Positions 1 to 7,989 of a stretch of 15,326 nucleotides of DNA are shown piece after piece (positions within the stretch are counted from its first letter, which is position 1; each line of letters starts with the position of its first letter). The translations under genes were made by a program, and so were the position numbers. This DNA is from DASWIV01 sp036397475 (GTDB lineage: Bacteria; JAJVIF01; JAPKYR01). The notes beneath the pieces were generated by a model. It did not search any database. It saw only the letters and a list, made by a program, of their open reading frames with translations, and was not told where the DNA came from. The stretch lies in contig DASWIV010000077.1 of assembly GCA_036397475.1 (NCBI GenBank), forward strand, positions 1-15,326. Direction: 5' to 3'.

Positions 1-2
1 GC

Positions 3-119
3 ACTCGCTGGCAGAATCAGGGCGCTGACTCGATGCTTGCTCTCAGATGTCTCTACCGCAGCACAAATCGCTGGGATGCTTACTGGCATGATAAAAATTC
101 CCCAAGGTTGGTGGCATAA
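3..119 (+). pseudogene. C-terminal end of an ISKra4-like transposase (cut by window edge)
   Basis: An open frame enters from the left edge and stops at TAA 117-119, giving about 38 residues. It contains GADSMLALRCLYRSTNRWDAY (split here for length: GADSMLALRCLYRS, then TNRWDAYW). This resembles the conserved C-terminus of ISKra4-type transposases, where a W-x(3)-GA-x(2)-L-x-LR stretch is followed by a W-x(3)-W segment just before the stop. The call rests on recalled family resemblance over a short tail. Whether the element is intact cannot be told, because the rest lies outside the window. Another transposase family with a similar tail is possible. Confidence 0.45.
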
Positions 120-122
120 AAA

Positions 123-141
123 TCAATCCGCGCTCACACCC
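123..141. mobile_element. Possible right terminal inverted repeat of the ISKra4-like element
   Basis: Four bases after the transposase stop lies TCAATCCGCGCTCACACCC, the kind of short GC-richer end expected directly after an ISKra4-type transposase gene. The matching left end is outside the window, so neither the inverted repeat nor a target duplication can be confirmed. Treat the boundary as approximate. Confidence 0.25.
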
Positions 142-269
142 ATAGGGTAAGATTGGTTCCAATAATTAACCAGGCGTGGAAGTTTCAATGGAGGCATGTT
201 CAGATTGGCAGGCTGCCGGGAGACCGCTGCCATTGAACTTGTAGTGGCTCTCATTTATCATCATCGGTA
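142..269. other. Gap between IS end and AsmA-like gene
   Basis: This stretch contains no convincing gene. It holds an interrupted palindrome (AATGG near 187-191 pairing with CCATT near 230-234, with GGCAGGCTGCC between) and a promoter-like pair close to the downstream GTG. A 24-codon frame from ATG 196, with a GGAG-like sequence in front, ends in a TAG (268-270) that overlaps the GTG start. Its peptide is unremarkable and it may be chance. Confidence 0.4.
233..261 (+). promoter_or_regulatory. Sigma70-like promoter of the AsmA-mutase-phosphorylase operon
   Basis: TTGAAC (233-238), a 17 bp spacer, then TATCAT (256-261). The -10 differs from consensus at one base and the -35 keeps TTGA. The same TATCAT hexamer serves the cytochrome promoter at 4851-4878. 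The predicted start of transcription, about 268, is almost on the GTG at 270, so the operon message would be nearly leaderless. Confidence 0.45.
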
Positions 270-1892
270 GTGAAACCTGTCCGCGTTATACTGACCATTA
301 TCCTGATCGTTATTGTTCTCGGAACGATCGTCCTCGGGCCGGGGACCTCGGCGTACCTCAAGTCGCGCGGATCGGATATCACGCGGATGATCGGGTCGCG
401 CACCGACGGGAATGTAATCGTCAATAAAATCCGCGGGAATTTCTTTTCCGGATTCACACTCGAAAAAGTTGTGGTCTATTCCGACAAGAGCGAGGAGTAC
501 CTTCCGCTGCTATCCGCTGACACGGTCAAATGCAGGCTCACGCTTATGAATATCCTGACGTGGGACTTCACCCCGGGAGAAGTTCAGGTCGACGGGTTCG
601 ATTCGGCATTACATGTCGGTGAGGATGGGAAAATGGTCCTGCCGGATTGGGAAGTGCAGACTTCCCAGGCTCGGACTGTGCGTCCCTTCATCGCAGGATA
701 TGTCCTTGCAGGTTCCGGTAACAAGGAAATAAATGTCTTTCTAAAAAGCGGCGTGCTGGAAGTCTACAAAAAATTCCCAGGACATCCGGAGCCTGTGGAT
801 CTCGTAATCACACAGCTTCAGGGAGACGGGATTTATTACACTGAAGGCGGACTGCAGATTAATTCAATCACCGGGGATTACCAGTCAAGCCCGGTGACAG
901 TTCAGGGATACGTCGCTACCGATGAATCAAAGGAGAACGATGTAGAGCTCGATTTCGGTGAGTTGAATTTTTCGACAATTTTCCGTGACATCGATCCTCT
1001 CTTCAGAAACAGCCAGTTCCTTCCGACCGGGAACACCTCGGGATCGGTTCACCTCGCTGGTGGCTTGAAAACTCCGGAAGTAACGGGAAACCTGGCATTT
1101 TCAGATTCGACTTTCGCGAACGTCAGCATCGAATCCGCGGAAACGTCATTCTCATATTCCGCGGGAGTACTAGATTTGAGCGGTATCAGGGCGGATTCCT
1201 ACGGCGGCATACTCACTGCTACCGGGCAGTTGAACCTCTTATCCACTGTGCCGCGATGGGAATTGATGGGTGAATTTCAGAACCTCGATTTCGCGAAGTA
1301 TATCGATCAGATAGGCTACAGGCATTCGTACGAATTAAATGGTTTATTCAGCGGAGAAATTATCGCGAGCGGCGATTTTCTTCATCCGGAAAATCTCGAT
1401 GTCGGGATCAGCCTGAACAGCGACAGCGGCACTTTTTTGAGTCCGTTCAGCGACGGCATGATGCAGGGTCTTGCAGGCGCCGTTCTCAGCGATGAATCAA
1501 GGGCGGCCAGCTACGTTGACTATGACCAGCTGGAAATTCTCGCGAGGATCGATAACAGGAAAATTAATCTCGAACGATTTCATTTCCTTTCGTACGACCT
1601 CCAGGTCGAAGCAACCGGCCAGGTCGGATTCGACCATTCGATAAGTGCGAGCGGCGGAATGAGTGTCCCGCTCGACAAGGCAAGGCAGCACCCGCAATTC
1701 GGTCAGTACATCCGGTTCCTTCCGGACTCGGTAAACAGGGCGACCCTCGATTTTACCCTCAGCGGGCACCTGGAAGATATTAAATTCAATCCTAAGGTCA
1801 GCGACAATTTCCTGCGCGGTGTACTGGATGACGGGGACGATCTTGTGTCGGATAGAGTCGATGAAATCAAGGGCTTCGATTTCGATTTTTAA
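270..1892 (+). CDS. AsmA/TamB-like inner-membrane-anchored envelope protein
   Basis: This 540-residue protein starts at GTG 270, the first usable start after an in-frame TGA at 234-236. Residues 1-25 form an N-terminal signal anchor (MKPVRVILTIILIVIVLGTI), leaving the rest in the periplasm. After the anchor come the features of AsmA/TamB/DUF748-type proteins: a short G-x-F-x-G-x-x-L segment (RGNFFSGFTLEKV, about residues 54-66), then long beta-rich repeats of alternating hydrophobic residues with NLDF- and SG-type turns to about residue 500. The tail is acidic. It is shorter than TamB and close to AsmA in length. Known relatives form hydrophobic grooves that move phospholipid between membranes or help outer-membrane assembly; that role here is inferred. 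No Shine-Dalgarno precedes the GTG. The mutase gene follows after 20 bp, so the two are probably co-transcribed. Confidence 0.6.
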   Translation: MKPVRVILTIILIVIVLGTIVLGPGTSAYLKSRGSDITRMIGSRTDGNVIVNKIRGNFFSGFTLEKVVVYSDKSEEYLPLLSADTVKCRLTLMNILTWDFTPGEVQVDGFDSALHVGEDGKMVLPDWEVQTSQARTVRPFIAGYVLAGSGNKEINVFLKSGVLEVYKKFPGHPEPVDLVITQLQGDGIYYTEGGLQINSITGDYQSSPVTVQGYVATDESKENDVELDFGELNFSTIFRDIDPLFRNSQFLPTGNTSGSVHLAGGLKTPEVTGNLAFSDSTFANVSIESAETSFSYSAGVLDLSGIRADSYGGILTATGQLNLLSTVPRWELMGEFQNLDFAKYIDQIGYRHSYELNGLFSGEIIASGDFLHPENLDVGISLNSDSGTFLSPFSDGMMQGLAGAVLSDESRAASYVDYDQLEILARIDNRKINLERFHFLSYDLQVEATGQVGFDHSISASGGMSVPLDKARQHPQFGQYIRFLPDSVNRATLDFTLSGHLEDIKFNPKVSDNFLRGVLDDGDDLVSDRVDEIKGFDFDF

Positions 1893-1912
1893 CGTGCTAT
1901 CAGGGGTATTGA

Positions 1913-3547
1913 ATGGTTACCGACAAGGAAAAGAAATATTTCGATCAGGTGAACACCGAAAAGAATTCGGGTAAGATCCGTTCTCCGAAATCGACCTCGG
2001 GCTTCGAATTCAAACCACTTTATACTCAGTCCGACTCATCGACCGATGAAAATCTGCCGGGAGAATATCCGTACACCCGTGGCGTTTACCCGACCATGTA
2101 CCTCGGACACCACTGGACCATGCGCCAGTACGCGGGATTTGGCGACGCTGAATCGACAAACAAGCGATATCATTTTCTGATCGATTCGGGCCAGACCGGA
2201 CTTTCAGTGGCGTTTGATCTTCCCACGCAGATGGGAATGGATTCGGATTCACCACTGGCTGAAGGCGAGGTCGGGAAGACCGGTGTCGCGATATCCTCAA
2301 TCCACGATATGGACACGCTTTTCGATGGAATTGACCAGGGTAAAGTAACTACGTCGATGACCATCAACGCGCCGGCGATCGTCCTGCTGGCAATGTACAT
2401 GGCAGTCGCTGAAAAAAAGGGAGCGGATGTTTCAAAACTGGGCGGGACAATTCAAAACGATATTTTGAAGGAATACATGGCACGGGGCACTTATATTTTC
2501 CCTCCCAAGCCAAGCATGTATCTCGTCAGCGACTCTTTCCGGTACTGTTCAAAACATATTCCACGGTGGAACCCAATCTCGATCTCCGGGTACCACATAC
2601 GGGAGGCGGGCTGTACAGCGGTTCAGGAAGTCGCGTTTACACTCGCTGACGGACGGGAGTATGTCAAAACGGCGATCGATGCGGGAATGGATGTCGATTC
2701 GTTCGGTCCACGCCTGAGCTTCTTCTTTAACGCGCACAATAATCTGCTTGAGGAAGTCGCGAAATTCCGGGCCGCGAGAAAATTGTGGGCGTGGGTGATG
2801 CAGGAAGAATTCCATGCGGAAGATCCAAAAAGCTGGATGCTGAGATTCCATACTCAAACCGCTGGAAGCATGCTTACGAAAGAGCAGCCCGCGAATAACG
2901 CTGTAAGGGTGGCTGTCCAGGCTCTCGCGGCGGTACTGGGTGGCACACAAAGCCTGCACACAAACTCGATGGACGAGGCGTTGTGTTTGCCAACCGAAGC
3001 GGCAGTACGGCTTGCTTTGCGGACACAGCAGATTTTAGCTGAGGAATCGGGAGTAGCCGACATTATCGACCCGCTTGGAGGAAGCTACGCTGTCGAAAAC
3101 ATGACCGGCCAGATTGAAGAAGGCGCGCGGAAGTATTTCGGTGAGATCGACAACCGCGGCGGAATGCTCAGGGCGATAGAAGACGGTTATCCGCAGAGGG
3201 AAATTCAAAACGCTGCGTACGAATGGCAGAAATCGGTCGAAAAAAATGAACGGACCATTGTTGGTGTGAATAAATACGAATCTGATTCAGGAGAAGGGAA
3301 GGTCGATTATCTGACCGTGGATCTCGCGGTCCAGGAAAAGCAGATCCGGAAATTGCAGGAGATGAAATCAGCGCGGTCGATGGATGAGGTCGAAAAAGCG
3401 CTTGATAATGTGCAGGAACAGGCTTCGGAGCGCGGACACATTTTCGAGGCCGTTCTCGAAGCCGTCAAATGTGAATGCACACTCGGAGAGATCTGCGACA
3501 GGATGCGCGCTGAGTTCGGAGTATACAAGGAAAGCATTGTCGTATGA
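1913..3547 (+). CDS. mcmA: Methylmalonyl-CoA mutase, large (catalytic) subunit without B12 domain
   Basis: This 544-residue protein catalyses B12-dependent interconversion of (R)-methylmalonyl-CoA and succinyl-CoA in propionate metabolism. It covers the substrate-binding TIM barrel only. The chain ends in TLGEICDRMRAEFGVYKES, and there is no cobalamin-binding DxHxxG module, so a separate small subunit must be supplied from elsewhere. Diagnostic residues (Propionibacterium numbering in brackets) are Y73 (Y89) in WTMRQYAG, Q181 (Q197) in QNDILKEYMAR, R191 (R207) and H228 (H244) in SISGYH. Tyr89 with Arg207 argues for methylmalonyl-CoA rather than isobutyryl-CoA. One oddity is residue 66, a His where most relatives have Arg82 before the WT-x-RQYAG motif. 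AGGGG lies seven bases before the ATG. It overlaps the downstream phosphorylase gene by ATGA. No meaB or epimerase gene is in the window. Confidence 0.93.
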   Translation: MVTDKEKKYFDQVNTEKNSGKIRSPKSTSGFEFKPLYTQSDSSTDENLPGEYPYTRGVYPTMYLGHHWTMRQYAGFGDAESTNKRYHFLIDSGQTGLSVAFDLPTQMGMDSDSPLAEGEVGKTGVAISSIHDMDTLFDGIDQGKVTTSMTINAPAIVLLAMYMAVAEKKGADVSKLGGTIQNDILKEYMARGTYIFPPKPSMYLVSDSFRYCSKHIPRWNPISISGYHIREAGCTAVQEVAFTLADGREYVKTAIDAGMDVDSFGPRLSFFFNAHNNLLEEVAKFRAARKLWAWVMQEEFHAEDPKSWMLRFHTQTAGSMLTKEQPANNAVRVAVQALAAVLGGTQSLHTNSMDEALCLPTEAAVRLALRTQQILAEESGVADIIDPLGGSYAVENMTGQIEEGARKYFGEIDNRGGMLRAIEDGYPQREIQNAAYEWQKSVEKNERTIVGVNKYESDSGEGKVDYLTVDLAVQEKQIRKLQEMKSARSMDEVEKALDNVQEQASERGHIFEAVLEAVKCECTLGEICDRMRAEFGVYKESIVV

Positions 3548-4836
3548 TTCAACCATTCGATCCTGTCAAATTCATCAGAACCAAACAACTGGGACACGCG
3601 AATTCGCGAAAGGATATCGGCGATTTTATCGACGCGATGGTGCACGGCAGGGTCATGGATTACCAGGTAACCGCGTGGCTTATGGCGGTATGGTTCAACG
3701 GCCTGAATATGGATGAAACCACAGCCCTTACCCAGGCAATGGCTGGTTCCGGAAAAATAATGAAGTGGGACGACCCGGAATCTGTCGTGGACAAGCATTC
3801 AACCGGCGGAGTCGGCGATTCGGTAACGTTGATTCTTGCGCCACTGGTCGCGTCGATGGGTCTGAAGATGGGTAAACATTCGGGACGCGGGCTTGGACAT
3901 ACCGGCGGGACAATAGACAAACTGGAGAGCATTTCCGGATTCCGAACCAGCCTCAGCGAAGACGACTTTAAGAAAATAGTGACTGATGTCGGGTGCGCTG
4001 TCGCGGGCCAGGACAGCGATATGACCCCGGCAGATGGAATATTATATTCACTCAGGGATGTCACATCGACAGTAGACAATGAATCGCTGATCGCGGCGAG
4101 CATTATGTCGAAAAAATTAGCCGGAGGAGCGCCGTCGATACTGCTGGACGTGAAGGTTGGCACCGGAGCCTTCATGAAGGACATCCCGTCGGCTCAGAGT
4201 CTTGCCGATAGAATGGTGGCGATCGGACGGGAGTCATTGAAAAATGTCAACGCCGTCTTGACGTGGATGAACACTCCCCTGAGTTCCTCAATCGGCAACG
4301 CCCTGGAAGTACGGGAAGCTATCGAGATATTGAAAAACGAATCTGATATGAACAATCCGCTGAGGCATGTGTGCATAGAGTTCGCGTCGCGGCTGTATAC
4401 CATGGCACGGGACGCAAGTGTGCGTGCCGGACGTGAGCTCGCAAGGGAAAAACTCGAGTCGGGAGCGGCGTATGAGAAGTTTGAAAAAATGGTGAATGCG
4501 CAGGGAGGGGACTTATCGATTGCTCTTCCTGCTGCAAAAGAGGTTATGGAAATTAAAGCATGGGAATCAGGTTATATTACCAAATGCGACGCTTTGTGTA
4601 TTGGTGAACTTGTTCGCGACCTCGGAGGCGGACGTAAGAAGAAAACCGATGAGATCGATCTGGCAGCAGGAATCATTTTGAACAAGCGGATCGGGAATAT
4701 GGTTGATAAGGGGGATGTGCTGTGCGAAGTGCATCACAATGGGACAATGGAAACGGAAGATATAAAGGCGGCAGCTATGGCAGCGTGGGAATTTTCGGAC
4801 GAAGAGCCAAAGTCGATTGGTTTGTTTATATATTAA
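3544..4836 (+). CDS. pdp: Pyrimidine-nucleoside phosphorylase (thymidine phosphorylase family)
   Basis: This 430-residue cytosolic enzyme phosphorolyses uridine, thymidine or deoxyuridine to the base plus (deoxy)ribose-1-phosphate. The family signature SGRGLGHTGGTIDKLE is at residues 113-128. The phosphate-binding DKHSTGGVGDS contains H85. The substrate-contacting residues R171, S186 and K190 fall at the same numbers as in E. coli thymidine phosphorylase. The C-terminal alpha/beta domain contains GAGRKKKxDxIDLA-like sequence (GGGRKKKTDEIDLAAGI). The length matches the family (about 430-440). Resemblance to Bacillus-type broad-specificity enzymes favours pdp over a strict deoA, but specificity cannot be settled from sequence. 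Its ATG overlaps the mutase stop (ATGA), so translation is probably coupled. The next gene has its own promoter, which makes this the last gene of the operon. Confidence 0.92.
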   Translation: MIQPFDPVKFIRTKQLGHANSRKDIGDFIDAMVHGRVMDYQVTAWLMAVWFNGLNMDETTALTQAMAGSGKIMKWDDPESVVDKHSTGGVGDSVTLILAPLVASMGLKMGKHSGRGLGHTGGTIDKLESISGFRTSLSEDDFKKIVTDVGCAVAGQDSDMTPADGILYSLRDVTSTVDNESLIAASIMSKKLAGGAPSILLDVKVGTGAFMKDIPSAQSLADRMVAIGRESLKNVNAVLTWMNTPLSSSIGNALEVREAIEILKNESDMNNPLRHVCIEFASRLYTMARDASVRAGRELAREKLESGAAYEKFEKMVNAQGGDLSIALPAAKEVMEIKAWESGYITKCDALCIGELVRDLGGGRKKKTDEIDLAAGIILNKRIGNMVDKGDVLCEVHHNGTMETEDIKAAAMAAWEFSDEEPKSIGLFIY

Positions 4837-4850
4837 CCTCAATTCGCCAT

Positions 4851-4878
4851 TTGACAAGCTGCCTGGTAGTGCTATCAT
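4851..4878 (+). promoter_or_regulatory. Sigma70-type promoter of the cytochrome gene
   Basis: A perfect TTGACA (4851-4856), a 16 bp spacer, and TATCAT (4873-4878, one mismatch). The expected start of transcription is near 4885, giving a short leader that contains the AGGGGG ribosome-binding site. It is the best promoter match in the window. Confidence 0.7.
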
Positions 4879-4899
4879 AAATCCAGTCTAATTTTGTAA

Positions 4900-4905
4900 A
4901 GGGGG
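4900..4905 (+). promoter_or_regulatory. Ribosome-binding site deciding the cytochrome start
   Basis: AGGGGG ends two bases before ATG 4908 and five bases before ATG 4911. Two bases is too close for normal initiation, so the second of the two adjacent ATG codons is the more likely start. Confidence 0.6.
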
Positions 4906-4910
4906 ATATG

Positions 4911-5429
4911 ATGAAACACATTATATCGATCATTCTATTTACCACCTTTATCCTCGCGGCGATGAATTGTTCACCTGGCGAACAGAATTCCAGTCCACAG
5001 GATAATCCTGACCAGACCCCGGTAGTCAACAACAATGCACCTGCCGCTGCAGGACCATCCGGCGAAACCGACCCCGCGGTCGAACCTGAAAACGAGTCGC
5101 TTCTTGAAGGTTCGGAAGTTCCTGGAGAGAATGCGTCGGAACTCGACCCGGAAGTTCTCCTTCAGGAAAAACTCTGTACCACCTGTCACACATTTACGGA
5201 GGATCGCGTAGCGGGACAGATTGGTCCGGCTTTATACGGCGTTTACATGTCTGAAGTTACACTCACCGATGGAAGTGTGATTACTGCCGACGAGGATTAT
5301 TTGAGGGAATCCCTCAAAGATCCGGGCGCCAAGCTTGTCGAGGGCTACGCGAACCTTATGGCACCAGCGCCATTAACTGATGAGGAAATTGATGTTCTTG
5401 TCGATTACCTGATGAAGCTCGGCAGGTAA
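4911..5429 (+). CDS. Monohaem c-type cytochrome, probable lipoprotein
   Basis: The protein has 172 residues from ATG 4911 (173 from 4908). A hydrophobic leader ending LAAMNC suggests a lipoprotein with the lipid on Cys20, although Asn at -1 of the lipobox is unusual. A low-complexity linker rich in P, E, N and S follows to about residue 75. The C-terminal domain has one haem motif, CTTCH (residues 89-93), and later the segment GYANLMAPAP, whose Met150 is the likely sixth ligand. The order CxxCH, GPALYG, DGSVITADEDYLRES, DP, then LT-x-EEI-x(3)-VDYL is that of the cytochrome c domain fused to subunit II of caa3-type oxidases. No oxidase subunit is encoded nearby, so it is probably a free electron carrier tethered to a membrane facing the periplasm. 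The partner is unknown. Confidence 0.85.
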   Translation: MKHIISIILFTTFILAAMNCSPGEQNSSPQDNPDQTPVVNNNAPAAAGPSGETDPAVEPENESLLEGSEVPGENASELDPEVLLQEKLCTTCHTFTEDRVAGQIGPALYGVYMSEVTLTDGSVITADEDYLRESLKDPGAKLVEGYANLMAPAPLTDEEIDVLVDYLMKLGR

Positions 5430-5446
5430 ACACACCGGATATTTTC

Positions 5447-7870
5447 TCAATGCGGGATCATGTATCCCCAGTCAGCCTGATAATCGCCGAAGGCATTCGA
5501 CGTTATATCCATCCAGGTGTCTGACGCGATATCATAAATTGCCAGCTCAGATCCACTGAAGGCACCATGGTCGAAGACTATCTTTAATCCCTCCGGACTG
5601 AATGCCGGCGCCCTGATGTACTGCTCGAAATCGATAATGTAATCCGCCGGGAGCCATCCTGATACTGGCGAGACGTAGATCTTCCTGCCCCCGCTCAACG
5701 GGTACGCGGTCGACCAGCATATCTGTGTCTGGTCGGGTGAATACTCAGGACCATCGTTCCATGTACCGTTATTTGTCCATTGCGAGACAATACCAGTCCC
5801 GACTTCGAGGATGTAGACCTGGTTGTCCTGAAAGTCCTGGAACGCGATGTATTCATCGTCAGGGCTATATGACGGCCCCCAGACAAACTGTCCGGTCGTC
5901 ATCTGTTCAGGATTTCCGCCATCGTAATCGAACGTCCACATGTCGAGGTTGGTAAAAATGCTGCCCATTGCTGAAACAATGCGGGTCCCGTCGTGAGAAA
6001 AATCTCCATAAACACAATCGTAGCCTTCTGGAGTGATGTCAGTATCTTCCATGGTTATTACATCGATCAGCCTCATCTCGGAAGAAAAATCCCCGTTGAA
6101 TTTCGTGTACAAGATGTAGCGGCCATCGGGCGACAGGTGCGGGTCCTCGATGAAAAGCGCGTCTCCGGTTGTCCATTGCTCGGGTACAGTCAGGCCTTCC
6201 GGATCGATTGAATAAATCTGCCGTCCCGGATAAGGACCGTCAGCGGCATAGACAATCCTCTCCCACAATTTCTGCACTATGGAAAAATACTCATCCGACG
6301 TGTCGTTGTATTCCGGCGATTCAGTCGCACCGACACGGACCTTCACGGTATTTGAAATATCGTTTGGTACAACACTCAGGTTGTAATATCCAACGTTTTC
6401 GGTCGAGGGAGAAATGACATTGATATCCGAATTGAAATCGTCTTTTGAATATTCAATGTACACCATGTCGAAAGCCTCGCCGCCTGCCCACGTGATATCT
6501 TTCGATGCGCCTACGTCCCACGCTTCTCCGCCGTTAGGCTGGATAACATTGAATGGACTGGTTCCGCTACTGACTGAATAGGATGTCATGAAATATGAGG
6601 AGAGAATTGCGTTGGATGGGTATATGAAATTCTCGCCGCCATCGATTTGCGGCAAATATGAGGTCGGCAAAGCCGATTCTACTGTTCCTAACAGCCAGTA
6701 TTCACCCGCTGTCTGGTGATCGAAATAATCGGAAGCAATTTCTATGGTGAATGTGCTCGATGTCACCCCGGAACCGGGACTAACCTGCGCCGACGGCAGG
6801 ACATCGACAGCCGCATCCATCTCGGAACCTTCCAGCCATATTGAGGTAATTTCACTTTCTACCCCACTCAAATTCACAGCCGCCTGCCAGTCGAAAACTT
6901 CGATATTCATGCGAAGGCTTCCTCCTGTAAATGTGCCGGTCGTGGATTTGAAATAGTAAAGGTCGGTTCCGGCGTCGGAAACATTCACATGATAAGGCTC
7001 CTGAACCTGGGCATCGGGAGGGAAACTGTCGATTGGATATTCGGGAGCGGAGTCAGGGTCCGGGTTGGCGTAGGATGTGTCTACAGCGTAATTGAATTTA
7101 AAACTCGGTCCGGGATGGTTCGGGAAATGAATTTTGAAATTGCGCCAGTTAACTCCACCGTTGGCTGAGAATGAGCCTCTGCTCTGGACATCAAGCCCGG
7201 TAACTTCAGTGAAGGCGTCGAGATCGTCAGAGTAATATTTGTACGGATTCAGGATTGAATTCGGTCCCGGATCGGTTCCTAACGCTCCAGGCTTATAGGA
7301 GAGGAGTGGCAACGTGTCCGTGAATTCAGTTGGATTCCACCAGCGGGTCAATCCATCGGCATTTTCCACATACATATCAATGACGAATTCCGGACCTGGT
7401 GGAGGAATGGTGTATGAAACATCCGGATCATGGAGTCCGGCTGTAAAAGAATTTGCCATCAGGATCAGGCGGGTGTCGAATCCACGGTATTTATTGTTAC
7501 CGGGGAATGGATGCTGTAGTCCGACATTGATATCGACATAAGCTGTCAGGAAATTTGTCGCTGGCTGAAAATCCAGCTGGATCAGGCTTACCGGGGCGAT
7601 CGGAGGGTAAAGGAACCGCTGGACATTTGCATTGAACTGCGCGCCACGGTTCGGGACAACCTCATAGGTAGCGGTGGATGTCCCGGTCGGGGTGATGATA
7701 ATTTCCCCCGCGCTCCACAGCATATGCAGTGTTTTACTGTACGCGGGCTGGCGTGCCGCTGAAAATTCGGGGCTTGCCGGATTCGAAAATCCGCCGCCTC
7801 CGCATCCTGCCATCATTATTATAATTAGAAACGGGATAATGAAAGCCAGCACAAATCTTGGTGATGCCAT
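5447..7870 (-). CDS. Large surface/periplasmic lipoprotein with Kre9-like domain and PD40 propeller
   Basis: This 807-residue protein has a hydrophobic leader and the lipobox MAGC with Cys23, followed by a run of glycines. Residues about 45-430 form a beta-rich region I do not recognise, with segments such as NVGLQHPFPGNNKYRGFDTR and WWNPTEF. Residues about 442-532 match the Kre9/Knh1-type Ig-like domain often found in bacterial surface proteins: PNGGEAWDVGASKDITW, then VGYYNLSVVPND, then VRVGATESP and DTSDEYFSI. Residues about 535-807 are TolB/WD40-like PD40 blades with repeated LSPDGRYI, FSHDGTRI, YSPDDEYIAF, YSPDQTQI and FSPEGLKI motifs. The function is unknown; such propellers usually bind protein or glycan partners. 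GAGAGAGG lies 6 bases before the ATG. The 3' end faces the cytochrome gene with 17 bp between them and no visible terminator. Confidence 0.8.
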   Translation of the reverse strand: MASPRFVLAFIIPFLIIIMMAGCGGGGFSNPASPEFSAARQPAYSKTLHMLWSAGEIIITPTGTSTATYEVVPNRGAQFNANVQRFLYPPIAPVSLIQLDFQPATNFLTAYVDINVGLQHPFPGNNKYRGFDTRLILMANSFTAGLHDPDVSYTIPPPGPEFVIDMYVENADGLTRWWNPTEFTDTLPLLSYKPGALGTDPGPNSILNPYKYYSDDLDAFTEVTGLDVQSRGSFSANGGVNWRNFKIHFPNHPGPSFKFNYAVDTSYANPDPDSAPEYPIDSFPPDAQVQEPYHVNVSDAGTDLYYFKSTTGTFTGGSLRMNIEVFDWQAAVNLSGVESEITSIWLEGSEMDAAVDVLPSAQVSPGSGVTSSTFTIEIASDYFDHQTAGEYWLLGTVESALPTSYLPQIDGGENFIYPSNAILSSYFMTSYSVSSGTSPFNVIQPNGGEAWDVGASKDITWAGGEAFDMVYIEYSKDDFNSDINVISPSTENVGYYNLSVVPNDISNTVKVRVGATESPEYNDTSDEYFSIVQKLWERIVYAADGPYPGRQIYSIDPEGLTVPEQWTTGDALFIEDPHLSPDGRYILYTKFNGDFSSEMRLIDVITMEDTDITPEGYDCVYGDFSHDGTRIVSAMGSIFTNLDMWTFDYDGGNPEQMTTGQFVWGPSYSPDDEYIAFQDFQDNQVYILEVGTGIVSQWTNNGTWNDGPEYSPDQTQICWSTAYPLSGGRKIYVSPVSGWLPADYIIDFEQYIRAPAFSPEGLKIVFDHGAFSGSELAIYDIASDTWMDITSNAFGDYQADWGYMIPH

Positions 7871-7898
7871 TGGAAACCTCTCTCGCAGTCAGCCGGAT

Positions 7899-7926
7899 TT
7901 GACTTTTAGCGTCGATTTCATATAAA
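7899..7926 (+). promoter_or_regulatory. Sigma70-like promoter of the ferredoxin-NADP reductase gene
   Basis: TTGACT (7899-7904), a 16 bp spacer and TATAAA (7921-7926); each hexamer has one mismatch to consensus. The leader to ATG 7990 would be about 55 nt and includes GAGG at 7977-7980. The region is shared with the divergent lipoprotein gene, whose own promoter I could not assign with confidence. Confidence 0.55.
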
Positions 7927-7950
7927 TATCACACATTCAAATCACCAGGT

Positions 7951-7962
7951 CAAATATATTTG
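7951..7962. promoter_or_regulatory. Perfect 12-bp palindrome, possible operator
   Basis: CAAATATATTTG is a perfect palindrome in the region between the divergent lipoprotein and reductase genes, within the predicted leader of the reductase. It could be a repressor site, but AT-rich palindromes of this length also arise by chance. Confidence 0.2.
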
Positions 7963-7989
7963 GCGTCGTTTTATTTGAGGATTTACTGA

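Noticed and set aside
196..270. Short upstream peptide overlapping the GTG start
   Set aside because: A GGAG-like site precedes it and its stop overlaps the GTG, but the promoter I predict starts downstream of it and the peptide has no regulatory run of residues.
3307..3798. Minus-strand open frame of 163 residues
   Set aside because: It lies opposite the well-supported mutase and phosphorylase genes, has no family resemblance and an unnatural composition.
5430..5446. Terminator between the convergent cytochrome and lipoprotein genes
   Set aside because: The gap is only 17 bp and shows neither a GC-rich stem nor a T-run.
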